A DNA stretch of 64,000 bases from Lwoffella lincolnii (GTDB lineage: Bacteria; Pseudomonadota; Gammaproteobacteria; Pseudomonadales; Moraxellaceae), in NCBI RefSeq assembly GCF_002014765.1, contig NZ_MUYT01000007.1, forward strand, positions 188,828 through 252,827, read 5' to 3'. Under the pieces are notes generated by a model. It ran no database searches. It was not told the DNA's origin and was given only the letters and a program-made list of their open reading frames with translations. Shown piece by piece: positions 43,277 through 53,382 of the stretch; within the stretch, counting starts at the first letter, position 1, and each line of letters opens with the position of its first letter. The position numbers and the translations under genes are program-made.

Positions 43277-44530
43277 ATGAACACCACCAACCAACCATCA
43301 AACAGCCAAGCTTATATTGACCGTGAAGAGCAATACGGCGCTCACAACTATCACCCTTTGCCTGTGGTATTAAGCCGTGGCGAGGGGGTGCATGTTTGGG
43401 ATGTTGAGGGCAAACAGTATTATGATTTTTTATCTGCCTATTCAGCGGTCAATCAAGGGCATTGCCACCCCAAAATCATCGCCACTTTAACCGAACAAGC
43501 CAAAACGCTGACCTTAACATCAAGGGCATTTCACAGTGATAAGCTCGGTGAGTTTGAAGCCTTTGCCTGTGACTATTTTGGCTATGATAAACTTTTGCCG
43601 ATGAACACGGGCGCAGAAGCGGTAGAAACCGCCATTAAAATTTGTCGAAAATGGGCATACGAGAAAAAAGGCATTGATGAAAACCAAGCCAAAATCATTG
43701 TCTGTGAGAATAATTTTCACGGTCGTACCACCACCATCATCTCATTTTCTAACGATGAAAATGCTCGTAAAAACTTCGGCCCTTATACCCAAGGTTTTAT
43801 TAAAGTTGAATACGACAATCTTCAAGCCTTAGAGCAAGCGTTAACTGATAATCAAGATGTGGCAGGGTTTTTGGTTGAGCCAATCCAAGGTGAAGCGGGT
43901 GTGTATGTGCCATCTGAAGGTTATCTTGCCAAAGCCAAAGCCCTTTGCGATAAGCATAATGTGCTGTTTTTAGGCGATGAAATCCAAACGGGCATTGCTC
44001 GCACAGGCAAATTACTTGCCCTTGACCATGAAAATGTGCGTCCTGACATCTTAATTTTGGGCAAAGCCGTCTCTGGTGGCGTTTATCCTGTGTCAGTGGT
44101 CATGGCAGATGATGACATCATGAATGTCATTCGCCCAGGACAGCATGGCTCAACTTATGGCGGCAATCCGCTGGGGGCAGCGGTTGCCAAAACCGCTTTA
44201 GAGGTGGTGCGTGATGACAACTTAGCGGACAATGCTGATAAGCTTGGGCATATCTTTCGGGAAGAGATGCAAAAGTTGGTGGATAAGCATGAGCTTTTAA
44301 CCTTGGTGCGTGGTAAGGGATTGCTCAATGCGGTGGTCATCAATGACACCGAAGACAGCAGTACGGCTTGGGACTTATGTTTGGCACTCAAAGAAAATGG
44401 ACTGCTTGCCAAACCCACACACGGCAACATCATTCGATTTGCCCCACCGCTTGTGATGACTGAAACCCAACTGCGTGAGTGTGTGGACATCATCGCCAAA
44501 ACGGTCGCCAAGTTTGAAGCAGACAGATGA
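43277..44530 (+). CDS. rocD: Ornithine aminotransferase
   Basis: A PLP-dependent class III aminotransferase, 417 residues. It converts ornithine and 2-oxoglutarate to glutamate semialdehyde and glutamate. Typical blocks: YDFLSAYSAVNQGHCHPKI, NTGAEAVETAIKICRKWAY, NFHGRTTTIISFS, EPIQGEAGVYVPSEGYL, GDEIQTGIARTGK, and the PLP Lys in LILGKAVSGGVYPVS. Immediately downstream of arginase; ATG has AAGGAC upstream. A terminator follows. Confidence 0.95.
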   Translation: MNTTNQPSNSQAYIDREEQYGAHNYHPLPVVLSRGEGVHVWDVEGKQYYDFLSAYSAVNQGHCHPKIIATLTEQAKTLTLTSRAFHSDKLGEFEAFACDYFGYDKLLPMNTGAEAVETAIKICRKWAYEKKGIDENQAKIIVCENNFHGRTTTIISFSNDENARKNFGPYTQGFIKVEYDNLQALEQALTDNQDVAGFLVEPIQGEAGVYVPSEGYLAKAKALCDKHNVLFLGDEIQTGIARTGKLLALDHENVRPDILILGKAVSGGVYPVSVVMADDDIMNVIRPGQHGSTYGGNPLGAAVAKTALEVVRDDNLADNADKLGHIFREEMQKLVDKHELLTLVRGKGLLNAVVINDTEDSSTAWDLCLALKENGLLAKPTHGNIIRFAPPLVMTETQLRECVDIIAKTVAKFEADR

Positions 44531-44756
44531 TATGATGGTTTTAATGGGTCAGTTTGTCATTTAAGCCCATTTATCATTTAAGCCCTTTTTATGGTTTAAA
44601 ACTTAAGCCGTGTTATGCCTTTTGCTAACACGGCTTGTTTTTTGACCTGCCTTTAATGAGCTAAATTAAAAGGGTGTTTGAAGGCCGAAAGCCATAAGAA
44701 CTAAAGCTTTATTTTTAAAACATTATTTTTGGTTTTTTTATCATTTTATATTATAG
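44531..44756. other. Intergenic region after rocD, start of the AT-rich islet
   Basis: The rocD side holds a terminator and repeats of CATTTAAGCCC. From about 44690 the DNA becomes markedly richer in A and T than the surrounding genes. No intact gene was seen before the broken frame at 44757. Confidence 0.5.
44605..44644 (+). terminator. Terminator after rocD
   Basis: AAGCCGTGTTA pairs with TAACACGGCTT around a 10-nt loop, followed by GTTTTTT. It is a strong intrinsic terminator. Confidence 0.9.
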
Positions 44757-44957
44757 CCGCTGGAAATCACAGGTTGGATAGATCAAAAAGAAGCCTATCT
44801 ATTAATATGTTCAATAGATTGATAAATATAGGCATAAAAAATAAATAAATATTATGAAATAGCAAAAGATAGTATTTTTGCTGGACTAATCACATTAATT
44901 AAGAGTGCAACATTAATAACTCAAACTCCTTGGAATGCAAAAAGTAAACAATTATAA
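44757..44957 (+). pseudogene. Broken reading frame in an AT-rich islet
   Basis: One frame reads PLEITGWIDQKEAYLLICSID, then meets stops at 44820, 44823, 44829 and 44835. It resumes in the same frame as KINKYYEIAKDSIFAGLI and ends ...TQTPWNAKSKQL with TAA at 44955. The two pieces read like protein and are followed 13 bp later by another AT-rich ORF, as in an operon. The family is not recognised. Chance cannot be excluded in such AT-rich DNA. Confidence 0.35.
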
Positions 44958-44970
44958 GGTTTTTAACTAA

Positions 44971-45381
44971 ATGGCGATTTTTAAATATGTATTAAGTTTT
45001 TATTTTAAGGTTATTTTTTTAATATCCATATCAATATTTTTGGCATACTTATTTCTAGCAAAAGAAACAGCTTATTATTACTGTGATGAAATTTGCATAA
45101 CAATAATACAACACCATCAAGGTAGGGATACTTTTTTTAGAGTTTATGATGGAATTGTATTAAGCAGATATTCATATTTATTTTTTTCTTATGCTGAGTA
45201 TCCTCCTGAGACATATGTGTATATAAAAAATAAAAAAATGAACGGAAAAATAGTTGTAGAGAATTTTATTGAACCGATTCGATATAAAGGCATATTGAAT
45301 AATACAACCTTCCATGTAGCACCTTATGACAGTGAGGAAATTAAATATAGAGATCTAAGATACTTGTATTTATTTTTTTGA
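44971..45381 (+). CDS. Hypothetical AT-rich membrane-anchored protein
   Basis: A 136-residue protein with one N-terminal membrane helix (YFKVIFLISISIFLAYLFLA) and a Tyr/Ile-rich exported part (YYYCDEICITII with two Cys). I do not recognise it. Base composition is far more AT-rich than its neighbours, codons favour A and T endings, and no partner gene is intact; these suggest horizontal acquisition. AAGG lies 11 nt before ATG. It could be an orphan immunity-type or envelope protein, but nothing proves that. Confidence 0.5.
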   Translation: MAIFKYVLSFYFKVIFLISISIFLAYLFLAKETAYYYCDEICITIIQHHQGRDTFFRVYDGIVLSRYSYLFFSYAEYPPETYVYIKNKKMNGKIVVENFIEPIRYKGILNNTTFHVAPYDSEEIKYRDLRYLYLFF

Positions 45382-45442
45382 TAAAGCCAAAACCATGTCA
45401 ATGATGTATTCTTGGATTGAAGTTTGGCTTAATTTGGTCGGA

Positions 45443-45904
45443 TTATTTAGTCGGGTTATGTTGAAGCGTTTGCTGATATGCCGTATCCAACTGCTTGGTT
45501 GTCAACAGCTCTTGTATGACTGGAAAAACCTCTCGCTCTTCAAAGCGGATATGGTCGTATAACGCTTGTGCCAAGGCATGTAAATCATCAATGGTTGGGT
45601 GGCTGGCAGACTCAGTCAGCTGACTTAATGTGCGTAACTGCTCATGTTCGGCAAGCAGCTGCTTACCAAGCGCCATCACTTTGGGGTGGTTGCCATGATT
45701 TGCCAATAAAGGGGCAACCAAATATCTCTCTTCAATCGCAAAATGTGCGATTCGGTCATCATGAACATATGCCACCAATGCTTGCCAATGCCTAAAAATG
45801 TCATCAGTCGTGCTGTCTTTGGGGCATTGCATGGCTTGACGAGATAGGCTTAAGCCAAGCTGATGCTGTCGAGATAAGGGGCGAAGCTGTTCTATGCGGT
45901 ACAT
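45443..45904 (-). CDS. Hemerythrin-domain protein
   Basis: A 153-residue all-helical protein with a hemerythrin-like iron site. Candidate ligands are His in LSRQHQLGLSLSR, HFAIEERYLV, LLAEHEQL and YDHIRFEEREVFP. Such bacterial proteins bind O2, NO or peroxide and are involved in sensing or iron-centre repair. ATG 45904 has CAGGAC upstream; 45 further codons of open frame are not family-like. Divergent from pitA. Confidence 0.85.
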   Translation of the reverse strand: MYRIEQLRPLSRQHQLGLSLSRQAMQCPKDSTTDDIFRHWQALVAYVHDDRIAHFAIEERYLVAPLLANHGNHPKVMALGKQLLAEHEQLRTLSQLTESASHPTIDDLHALAQALYDHIRFEEREVFPVIQELLTTKQLDTAYQQTLQHNPTK

Positions 45905-46106
45905 AAACGGATGTCCTGAGTTAAAAATAGATATAATAAACCATGAAATGCAGTTTGTTTGATTGACTGGTGATGATAAATGAGTACCATACTGATTATT
46001 TTTAGAAGTTACGTACTTTAACCTTTTAATTTGGTGCATTTGCTTTAAGTGTTTAAGTATTCACATATTTTTAGTACTTAAGTAGTATTAGGCATTGGGA
46101 GATATT

Positions 46107-47711
46107 ATGCAATCATCTTCTGGGGCAACGCAAACGACGCAAGTTGGTTCTTTTAAGGTCAATGTGGTGTTTGCGGCAGTGTTGATTGGTTTTACGCTTT
46201 ATTTTATTTGGTGGGGATTGGGCTACACAAATTATAACAACACATGGTTATTTATTATTGCCACATTATTCGCTGTCTTTATGGCGTTTAATGTTGGGGG
46301 TAATGACGTTGCCAATTCATTTGGCACATCTGTTGGGGCAGGTACGCTGACCATTCCACAAGCATTAGGTGTGGCAGCGATTTTTGAAGTGTCTGGGGCG
46401 GTGATTGCTGGCGGTGAAGTGACGGACACCATTCGTAAAGGCATCGTGGACTTAGAAGCGATGCACATTGAGCCGTTACAGTTTGTGTTTGTCATGATGG
46501 CATCTTTGGTTGCAGCGGCATTTTGGTTGTTGTTTGCGACCAAAAAAGGCTGGCCAGTTTCAACCACGCATTCCATCATTGGTGGTATCGTTGGTGCATC
46601 GGTTACATTAGGCTTTATGCTTGGTGGCAGTGATTCAGGGCTGTCATTGGTTCAATGGAATAAAATAGGTGGCATTACTGTGTCATGGGTGTTGTCTCCT
46701 GTGCTTGGTGGCATTGCGTCGTATGTGCTGTTTTATCACATCAAAAAGCACATCTTAAGCTATAATGACTCAGCTCAAGAGCTTATCAGTCAACTTAATC
46801 AGCAAAAAAAACTGACTTTAGAAGAAGATAGGCAAGCCTTTGAACGATTGAGTGATTTACAAAAGTTATCTTATACAGGGTCATTGGTGAGAGATGCCCA
46901 TTTATTTACGATAAAAAATGTAAATGTATCAGAAGCTGATTTCAAAACCCCTTATTACAAAAAGTTGTATCAGATTGAGCAAAAAAAATATCAGCTACAA
47001 GCCTTTAAAGCACTACAAACTTGGGTGCCTTTGGTGGCAGCGTTGGCTGGTATGATTGTCTCAGCAATGCTGTTGTTTAAAGGGTTAAAAAACTTAGATT
47101 TGGGGATATCCATGCTTGGCAAATTTTTGCTGATGGGCATGATTGGTGTGGCGATTTGGATGGCAACTTTTGTCTATGCCAAAACCCTAAAAACAGACGA
47201 AAATCTTGATAGAGCCACGTTTGTTATGTTTAGCTGGATGCAGGTATTTACCGCTTCTGGCTTTGCTTTTAGTCATGGTTCAAATGACATTGCCAATGCC
47301 ATTGGGCCTTTTGCCGCCATCATGGACGTGATACGCACCCAATCTGTACAAGCTCAAGCGGCTGTGCCGATGATAGCGATGGTTACCTTTGGGGTGGCGT
47401 TGATTGTGGGGCTGTGGTTTATTGGTAAAGAGGTTATCCAAACGGTGGGTAAAAACTTAGCAGAAATGCACCCTGCTTCAGGCTTTACAGCTGAGTTGTC
47501 TGCCGCTGGCGTGGTGATGATGGCGTCATTTTTGGGTTTGCCTGTGTCTAGTACGCACATTTTAGTGGGTGCGGTGTTGGGCATTGGTTTGGTCAATCAA
47601 AATGCCAACTGGGGCTTGATGAAACCCATTGTATTAGCGTGGGTAACTACCTTACCAGCCGCTGCAATCATCTCAGCGTTGAGTTTTGTGTTGTTTCATG
47701 CAATCTTTTAA
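46107..47711 (+). CDS. pitA: Inorganic phosphate transporter, PiT family
   Basis: A low-affinity phosphate (metal-phosphate) symporter of the inner membrane. It has 534 residues and about ten helices, with the two duplicated PHO4 signatures GGNDVANSFGTSVGAGTL and SHGSNDIANAIGPFAAI. A central cytoplasmic loop of about 100 residues is charged. STTHSIIGGIVGASV and SSTHILVGAVLGIG are the paired second motifs. ATG 46107 follows GGGAGA. An upstream TTG is less likely. Confidence 0.94.
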   Translation: MQSSSGATQTTQVGSFKVNVVFAAVLIGFTLYFIWWGLGYTNYNNTWLFIIATLFAVFMAFNVGGNDVANSFGTSVGAGTLTIPQALGVAAIFEVSGAVIAGGEVTDTIRKGIVDLEAMHIEPLQFVFVMMASLVAAAFWLLFATKKGWPVSTTHSIIGGIVGASVTLGFMLGGSDSGLSLVQWNKIGGITVSWVLSPVLGGIASYVLFYHIKKHILSYNDSAQELISQLNQQKKLTLEEDRQAFERLSDLQKLSYTGSLVRDAHLFTIKNVNVSEADFKTPYYKKLYQIEQKKYQLQAFKALQTWVPLVAALAGMIVSAMLLFKGLKNLDLGISMLGKFLLMGMIGVAIWMATFVYAKTLKTDENLDRATFVMFSWMQVFTASGFAFSHGSNDIANAIGPFAAIMDVIRTQSVQAQAAVPMIAMVTFGVALIVGLWFIGKEVIQTVGKNLAEMHPASGFTAELSAAGVVMMASFLGLPVSSTHILVGAVLGIGLVNQNANWGLMKPIVLAWVTTLPAAAIISALSFVLFHAIF

Positions 47712-47862
47712 GCTATGAGACAGTATCTTGGTAAAATTGATAAAAGGCAACGACTTGGTGATTATAAAGGTGATATGGTTATTTATTGGATATGACCATT
47801 TGAACAATCGCCCTAGAACAGTGCTAAGATTTAAACTGTCTATTTTTTTATTAAAATTTTAT

Positions 47863-50800
47863 CTATAAATAAATATTAAATTTTACAAATGGCACTATCA
47901 AATAGTGGGAAGTTTCAACACCATGATACTGATGCTTTTTGTACCAAGTCATGTCTTGTTGATAAAACAGGGTTGTGGTAAACCCTGCCAACTGTATGGT
48001 TGTGATGTTAAGTTTCGCCATGTTAAGTTGTGCTGTTAAATAACGAGAAAACTGACAAATAAGTTGGTTTTTTGGTGAGTAAATACCATCAGGCACCCTG
48101 TTTTTTTGCCAACTTTTCACCAAAAATTGATTAAAAACATTATCAAGCTTGCCCCAGCCATCTTTAACAAAAATTTGAGTAACAAATTCTCGCCCTTGTT
48201 TACTCACTAAAGCTTTTGGTGTCAGTACGATTTCTTCAAGTTGTAAGTAACGGTGGAAGCTTAGATATTTTGGCTTACTGACTGTTTTAATGGTGCATAG
48301 ATGACCTTGTTTAGCCAATAAGTCAGCTAAGCGTTGATGGTGATTATATTGATGTTGCAAGATGGTCAGTGATTGCTTGGCTCGTGTCAGAGCCACATAT
48401 AAAGGTCTGACCGTATCTTGGCCATTTTCCTGATGGCTACTGATTTGGTTACTGATTTGGTCGATAACATAGACATGGTCAAATTCCATGCCCTTGGCAC
48501 TGTGATAACTGAGTAAATAAACGGCTTTTTTACTGTCATATTGTGCCATTTCAAGCCGTTGCAATACTTGTTCATAGGTAACATCAGCCAAGTCTGAAAT
48601 GCTATTTAAGATAGCCTGCCACGCCTTATCTAAAGCGGTTAAATGTTGTTCTTCTCGCCAATTTTCTAAAAATATGGTAACTTGTCCAGTGATTATTGCT
48701 AAGCGTTCATTATCTAAGAACTGGCACAAAGCCTGCCCAATAAAGCTATTTAACGGAATTAACTGCTCGCTTTCATTGTAGCGTTGGCTGTTTATGCCTA
48801 AAATTTCTAAATAATGCTGTATGGCATCAAAGCATTGCCATTTGGGGGCTAAAATGGCAATGCTTGGTTGATGCTCTAAACTTTCAAATTCAGCCAGTTT
48901 GGCTTGAATATCTTGAGCAATCCAACTTGCCATATCAATACCTTTTGGCTGATGAAATGTGCCATGGCGAATCGGTAAATCTGGGTGAGTATGAGTGGGC
49001 TGGACGCTATTATCAGCATCTTTTAACCGCTCTTCATTAGGTAATGACTGACTGATAAAGTCATTGGCAAGATTCACGATATTATCTGCACTGCGGTAAT
49101 TATTAAGCAAATAATATTTTTGTGAAACATCAATATGATAATGTTGTTCAAATTGCTGAATGAATTCAATACTTGCCCCACGAAAGGCGTATAAATTTTG
49201 GTCATCATCGCCCACAACCATCAGATAACCACGCTGTTCATAGTTACTTAATGAACTGTTACTTGATGAACTGTTATCAGTGATGTCATCTTTAACTTCT
49301 TGTAAATCGGCTAAAAGCCCAATCAGCTCATATTGATACTCATCAATATCTTGAAACTCATCAACCATGATATATTGAAAATATTGGGGAGACTCTTTAA
49401 GCTGGGCAATTGCTTGCTCAATGAGCCATTGATAACGGGCATTATTTCGCCGTTTGTCATCATTTTTTTCTTCATTTAGATGAGCAATTTTAGAACAAAT
49501 TTCGTCCAGTTGTTCATTGGTGGCATCTTTTTCTGACAATCCTGTGATTTGGCGGGCTAAGGCATGGAAAGTCAAAATCGTTACGCCATTGGCATTATTC
49601 CCCACTAAGGCTTTTAAGCGGCCTTGCAATTCACACACTGCCAAACGGTTATAAGCTAAAATCAATATTTTTTCAGGTCTAATCTCTTCAATCATCAACA
49701 GATGAGCGACCCGATGCACGACAACCGTGGTTTTACCTGAACCGGGTCCTGCTAAAATCATAGATGCACGGCTTTTATCTTCAATGATTTGCTTTTGTAC
49801 ATTACTTAAATGGCTGGGTAAAATCAGTTTTTTATAATCTTTGAGATAAGGGCGAGTAACATCGGTGTCTTTGGGAATATATTGCTTAACCACGTGAGCT
49901 AACGGATATCTAAAGTAGTCTTCCATCAGTGAGCGTTTGGTGTTCATGTCGCTATTAAGCCAATGATTTAACACATGAATCCGCATACAACGGTCAGTAT
50001 AATGTTGTTGTAAGTAACGATAAGCAACGGCGTTATATGGTTTTTTGGTTTTATTCGCACCAATAAAGAAAATCGCATTGGCATCATCATCAAGGCGTGA
50101 TAGCTCGATGATGCGTAATCTTTGTAGCTGTTCAAGTTGGTGCAAAATGGTTATTGGTGAGCGATTGAGTTGCTCAGCAATATCGTCCAATGAGAAATTT
50201 ACCCCCACTTCTTTCCCCTTGCCATCAAGCTTGGCAAAAATATACTCATCAAGCAGTGGAGCAAGTTGATTGATTTGCTGTTCGGCAAGGTTTCGCCAGT
50301 TGTGCCAATCATCGCTAAGCTGTTCAATTGCCAGTTGGTTTTTAGTTTCAATGGTTGAGCTGACGGTAAAATAATGCTTTGAGTGATATCGTGTGGCAAT
50401 GATATTTAACGCTCGCAACATTGGAAAAATGTCTTTAGCGGTGCGGAATTGATACTGATGAGCCACAAGCCAATTATCCAAGGCTTTGCCATCAAAACGC
50501 TCAAACCCATCCACACTATCCATCTGTTGATAATGTGCTTGAAAAAAATCGCTATTAATAAAGGCTTTTAGGGCATCAAGGATACGTTTTTTCTTATTAA
50601 ACTCACTTTTTAGATGCCTGACAGTATGGTTTAGGCGAATATTAACCACAATTTCCCATTGAGCAAATCCCAGTTTGACCAGTTGACGCAGTAGGTCTAG
50701 TAACTGCTTGACCGAATAGCCTAACGCCACGGCAAGCTCAGGCAAGTGGTAGCGAGTGGGCTGTGTTTCTGTGGTTTTATAAATACTGGTCTGGGTCGGT

Positions 50801-53382
50801 AAATTGTCGTTAATTTGCTGTAATTGGTGATACAGTTTAAGTAGTTTACTATTATGCTCTGCTGTGGGGCTTTGCAATGGTTTAATGGTAATAAAAGCAG
50901 GCTGTTGTTCTTTTTCAATCAATAAGCCGTAGCGTTCTAATGCCAATAGAGCCACACGAATTTGGGTGTTAAGTTGTTCCACATCATCATCAATGCCTAA
51001 AATTGGCAACAACAAATTGCCTGCAAACCATTGGTCGCTAGGCTGTCTGCCTAGAATCGGTCTGATTTGCTCCCAGCAGTTTTTTAGAGTTTCGGTATTG
51101 GGAATACGAGAGAGGCGTTCTTGTTTAAACTGATTTTCGATGTCGCTATTGTCCCATAGCATGTAGGCGTGAGCATGCTCATGGGATTTTCTTGCCCCAC
51201 GCCCAATTTCTTGGACATACGATTCAAGATTATTTGGCACACCACTATGAATGACGGTATGAATGCCTGCTTTATCAATGCCCATGCCAAAGGCATTGGT
51301 ACAAACAATCACGTCCAGTTCATTGTTTTTGAACTGTTGTAAAATTTGCTTTTTCTGTGATTCATCCAGTTTGCCATGATAGGCGACCGCTTTGAGATTC
51401 TGTTCAGCAAAGTGTTTGGCGTATGCTTCACAAGCTTTGCGGTTTCTCAGGTAGACAAGAGCGATACCTTGTTCGGGGTTTTCAAGATGGTTTTGCTCAT
51501 ACCAAGCTTGACGTTCATGCAAGATTTGATAAATTCTTGTCATGCGGTTGTCTTTTGCCACTTGCTCAAAATGTGGGGTAATATTCTCACGCCAAATTGT
51601 TAGGTTATCGATAGGTGTACCATATTGCACCAAAGGTTTATTATTCGTTAAAGTAACCAGTTTATTGACCAATTCTTTATCCAAATCTTCTTTGACACGG
51701 CTAGAAGCAGTAGCGGTTACAAGGCTGACTCTTGGGGCAATAAATTCATATTCTCTAGCAGGTTCATTAACGGTTTTGGGCGTATTGCCTGCTAGCAAAT
51801 CAAATTGATTGTCATTTTTACTGGGCTTTTTCGCCATTGCCTTGATGTCATTCTGCACTTTTTGGGCAATTTCGGAACCATAACAGGCAATAATGTGGTC
51901 AGCAATCCGTAAAAAATCAGGACGAAAATCTGTGCCCCATTGGCTTAAGGTATGAGCCTCATCGAGTACCCAAAAGGCAGGCGTACGATTTTTAAGCAGT
52001 TGGCGAATGCTGTATGTACGTAAGCGTTCTGGGCTTAAATACAGGATATCGATATCACCTTGCCACACGCCTGTGATAATATTCTTTTGAGTCTCAGGCG
52101 TTTGCCCTGATGTCAGATAGGCGATACGGCTTTTATAGTTGGGCAGTTGGGTATGAAGATTAATGACTTGGTCTTCAATCAAGGCTTTTAGTGGTGAAAT
52201 AATAACGGTGAGCTGGCGTTGGTACTTGCTAAAAATAAGCGCAGGTAATTGAAAGGTGAGACTTTTACCACCCCCCGTTGGCAAAATTCCTAATGGAATG
52301 TCTTGATTGGCGAGGGTGGCTTTGACAATTTGCATTTGTCCATCACGCAATTTGTCAAAACCAAAAAATTCTTGACATTGGCTGTTAATCCAATCTTCAT
52401 TAGTGGCATCAATCTGCCAAAAGGTGTCTTCAGCGTGTTGAAAACTCTGCTTATAAATCGGGTGTTTGGTAATCCACACAGGGCGACGGGCTTGTGGTTT
52501 ATCAAAATAGCGTAGCCAATTAACAAAACATGCCAAACCTAGATACTGCCAAGAATGGGGAGTTTCTTTAAATATGCCTTTTTGCTGTTTGATTTTTTGT
52601 TTTTTAATTGTGTTACAAGCTTGCTGTAGCAATGCAACCAGTTCGGATTGATTGCCTTTAGGCATTTCACTTGTTATTGAATCCCAATCGAAGATGCAAT
52701 CATCATCAATACAAAAATACTGGTTATTGGATAATTTCTCAAGATTGGGCAGTAGTTGATGGTATAAGAACTGACTGTCTAACGGTAAATTGTTCCATGC
52801 TGTCAGACAAAGTTGAAAAATTATCTGACTTTCAACACAGTCCAACACAGGATTGTTATGGGTGGTATTGGCTTTATATAGTTTGGCTAACGCATGGGTA
52901 GGTTGATGTGGAATCAGCAGGCAACTTAGAATAAGCGTATCCCATGTTTTGACTTGCCATTGAGACAGTGTATCATCGGTAACATTCAATTTCTCAATAG
53001 CCTTAAAAAAATCCACCAGTATTGGTAAATCAAATTCAACCAAATTATGCCCAGCTAAATGGTCAGCAGTTTGAAAAATCTCAAAAAATAGACTTGCGTA
53101 ACTGCTAAATAGCGTCTCATCAAATTGCCAATATAAATGACCAACGACAATCGCACCATCGAGTAGTTTTTGAGTGCTTGGTTCAATTTCTAGGTCAAGC
53201 CATACGATGGTATTTGGCTTTGATTGAACTTGCGCTAAAATGGTTTGAATGTCGCTAACTGCGGTTAGATTCTCAAAATATTTGCTAAAATTTACCTGTA
53301 GATATTCGCTTAAGCCTGCAATGGGATTGGGTGCTTTTGGGGGGTATGAAGCAGGTTCGATAAGCTCGGGTATATTTAACAT
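47863..53382 (-). CDS. Giant fusion: DEDD exonuclease, RecQ helicase, UvrD-like helicase
   Basis: A 1839-residue protein with three enzymatic modules. Residues about 55-210 resemble a DnaQ/DEDD exonuclease: IVWLDLEIEPST (motif I), AGHNLVEFDLPIL (II), and ALAKLY...VLDCVESQIIF (III). About 340-800 is a RecQ core: LRDGQMQIVKATL, GILPTGGGKSLTFQLP (Walker A, about 370), VLDEAHTLSQWG (about 474), LVTATASS, and TNAFGMGIDK with QEIGRGARKS. About 850-1150 is helical with winged-helix-like parts. About 1200-1800 is a superfamily 1 helicase: LAGPGSGKTTVVVHR (about 1212), IMVDEFQDIDEYQY (about 1341), VGDDDQNLYAFRG, HSAKGMEFDHVYV and YVALTRAK. It is transcribed alone. The role is DNA repair or anti-phage defence; the sequence does not decide. 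Related large RecQ proteins are known in Acinetobacter. Confidence 0.85.
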   Translation of the reverse strand: MLNIPELIEPASYPPKAPNPIAGLSEYLQVNFSKYFENLTAVSDIQTILAQVQSKPNTIVWLDLEIEPSTQKLLDGAIVVGHLYWQFDETLFSSYASLFFEIFQTADHLAGHNLVEFDLPILVDFFKAIEKLNVTDDTLSQWQVKTWDTLILSCLLIPHQPTHALAKLYKANTTHNNPVLDCVESQIIFQLCLTAWNNLPLDSQFLYHQLLPNLEKLSNNQYFCIDDDCIFDWDSITSEMPKGNQSELVALLQQACNTIKKQKIKQQKGIFKETPHSWQYLGLACFVNWLRYFDKPQARRPVWITKHPIYKQSFQHAEDTFWQIDATNEDWINSQCQEFFGFDKLRDGQMQIVKATLANQDIPLGILPTGGGKSLTFQLPALIFSKYQRQLTVIISPLKALIEDQVINLHTQLPNYKSRIAYLTSGQTPETQKNIITGVWQGDIDILYLSPERLRTYSIRQLLKNRTPAFWVLDEAHTLSQWGTDFRPDFLRIADHIIACYGSEIAQKVQNDIKAMAKKPSKNDNQFDLLAGNTPKTVNEPAREYEFIAPRVSLVTATASSRVKEDLDKELVNKLVTLTNNKPLVQYGTPIDNLTIWRENITPHFEQVAKDNRMTRIYQILHERQAWYEQNHLENPEQGIALVYLRNRKACEAYAKHFAEQNLKAVAYHGKLDESQKKQILQQFKNNELDVIVCTNAFGMGIDKAGIHTVIHSGVPNNLESYVQEIGRGARKSHEHAHAYMLWDNSDIENQFKQERLSRIPNTETLKNCWEQIRPILGRQPSDQWFAGNLLLPILGIDDDVEQLNTQIRVALLALERYGLLIEKEQQPAFITIKPLQSPTAEHNSKLLKLYHQLQQINDNLPTQTSIYKTTETQPTRYHLPELAVALGYSVKQLLDLLRQLVKLGFAQWEIVVNIRLNHTVRHLKSEFNKKKRILDALKAFINSDFFQAHYQQMDSVDGFERFDGKALDNWLVAHQYQFRTAKDIFPMLRALNIIATRYHSKHYFTVSSTIETKNQLAIEQLSDDWHNWRNLAEQQINQLAPLLDEYIFAKLDGKGKEVGVNFSLDDIAEQLNRSPITILHQLEQLQRLRIIELSRLDDDANAIFFIGANKTKKPYNAVAYRYLQQHYTDRCMRIHVLNHWLNSDMNTKRSLMEDYFRYPLAHVVKQYIPKDTDVTRPYLKDYKKLILPSHLSNVQKQIIEDKSRASMILAGPGSGKTTVVVHRVAHLLMIEEIRPEKILILAYNRLAVCELQGRLKALVGNNANGVTILTFHALARQITGLSEKDATNEQLDEICSKIAHLNEEKNDDKRRNNARYQWLIEQAIAQLKESPQYFQYIMVDEFQDIDEYQYELIGLLADLQEVKDDITDNSSSSNSSLSNYEQRGYLMVVGDDDQNLYAFRGASIEFIQQFEQHYHIDVSQKYYLLNNYRSADNIVNLANDFISQSLPNEERLKDADNSVQPTHTHPDLPIRHGTFHQPKGIDMASWIAQDIQAKLAEFESLEHQPSIAILAPKWQCFDAIQHYLEILGINSQRYNESEQLIPLNSFIGQALCQFLDNERLAIITGQVTIFLENWREEQHLTALDKAWQAILNSISDLADVTYEQVLQRLEMAQYDSKKAVYLLSYHSAKGMEFDHVYVIDQISNQISSHQENGQDTVRPLYVALTRAKQSLTILQHQYNHHQRLADLLAKQGHLCTIKTVSKPKYLSFHRYLQLEEIVLTPKALVSKQGREFVTQIFVKDGWGKLDNVFNQFLVKSWQKNRVPDGIYSPKNQLICQFSRYLTAQLNMAKLNITTIQLAGFTTTLFYQQDMTWYKKHQYHGVETSHYLIVPFVKFNIYL

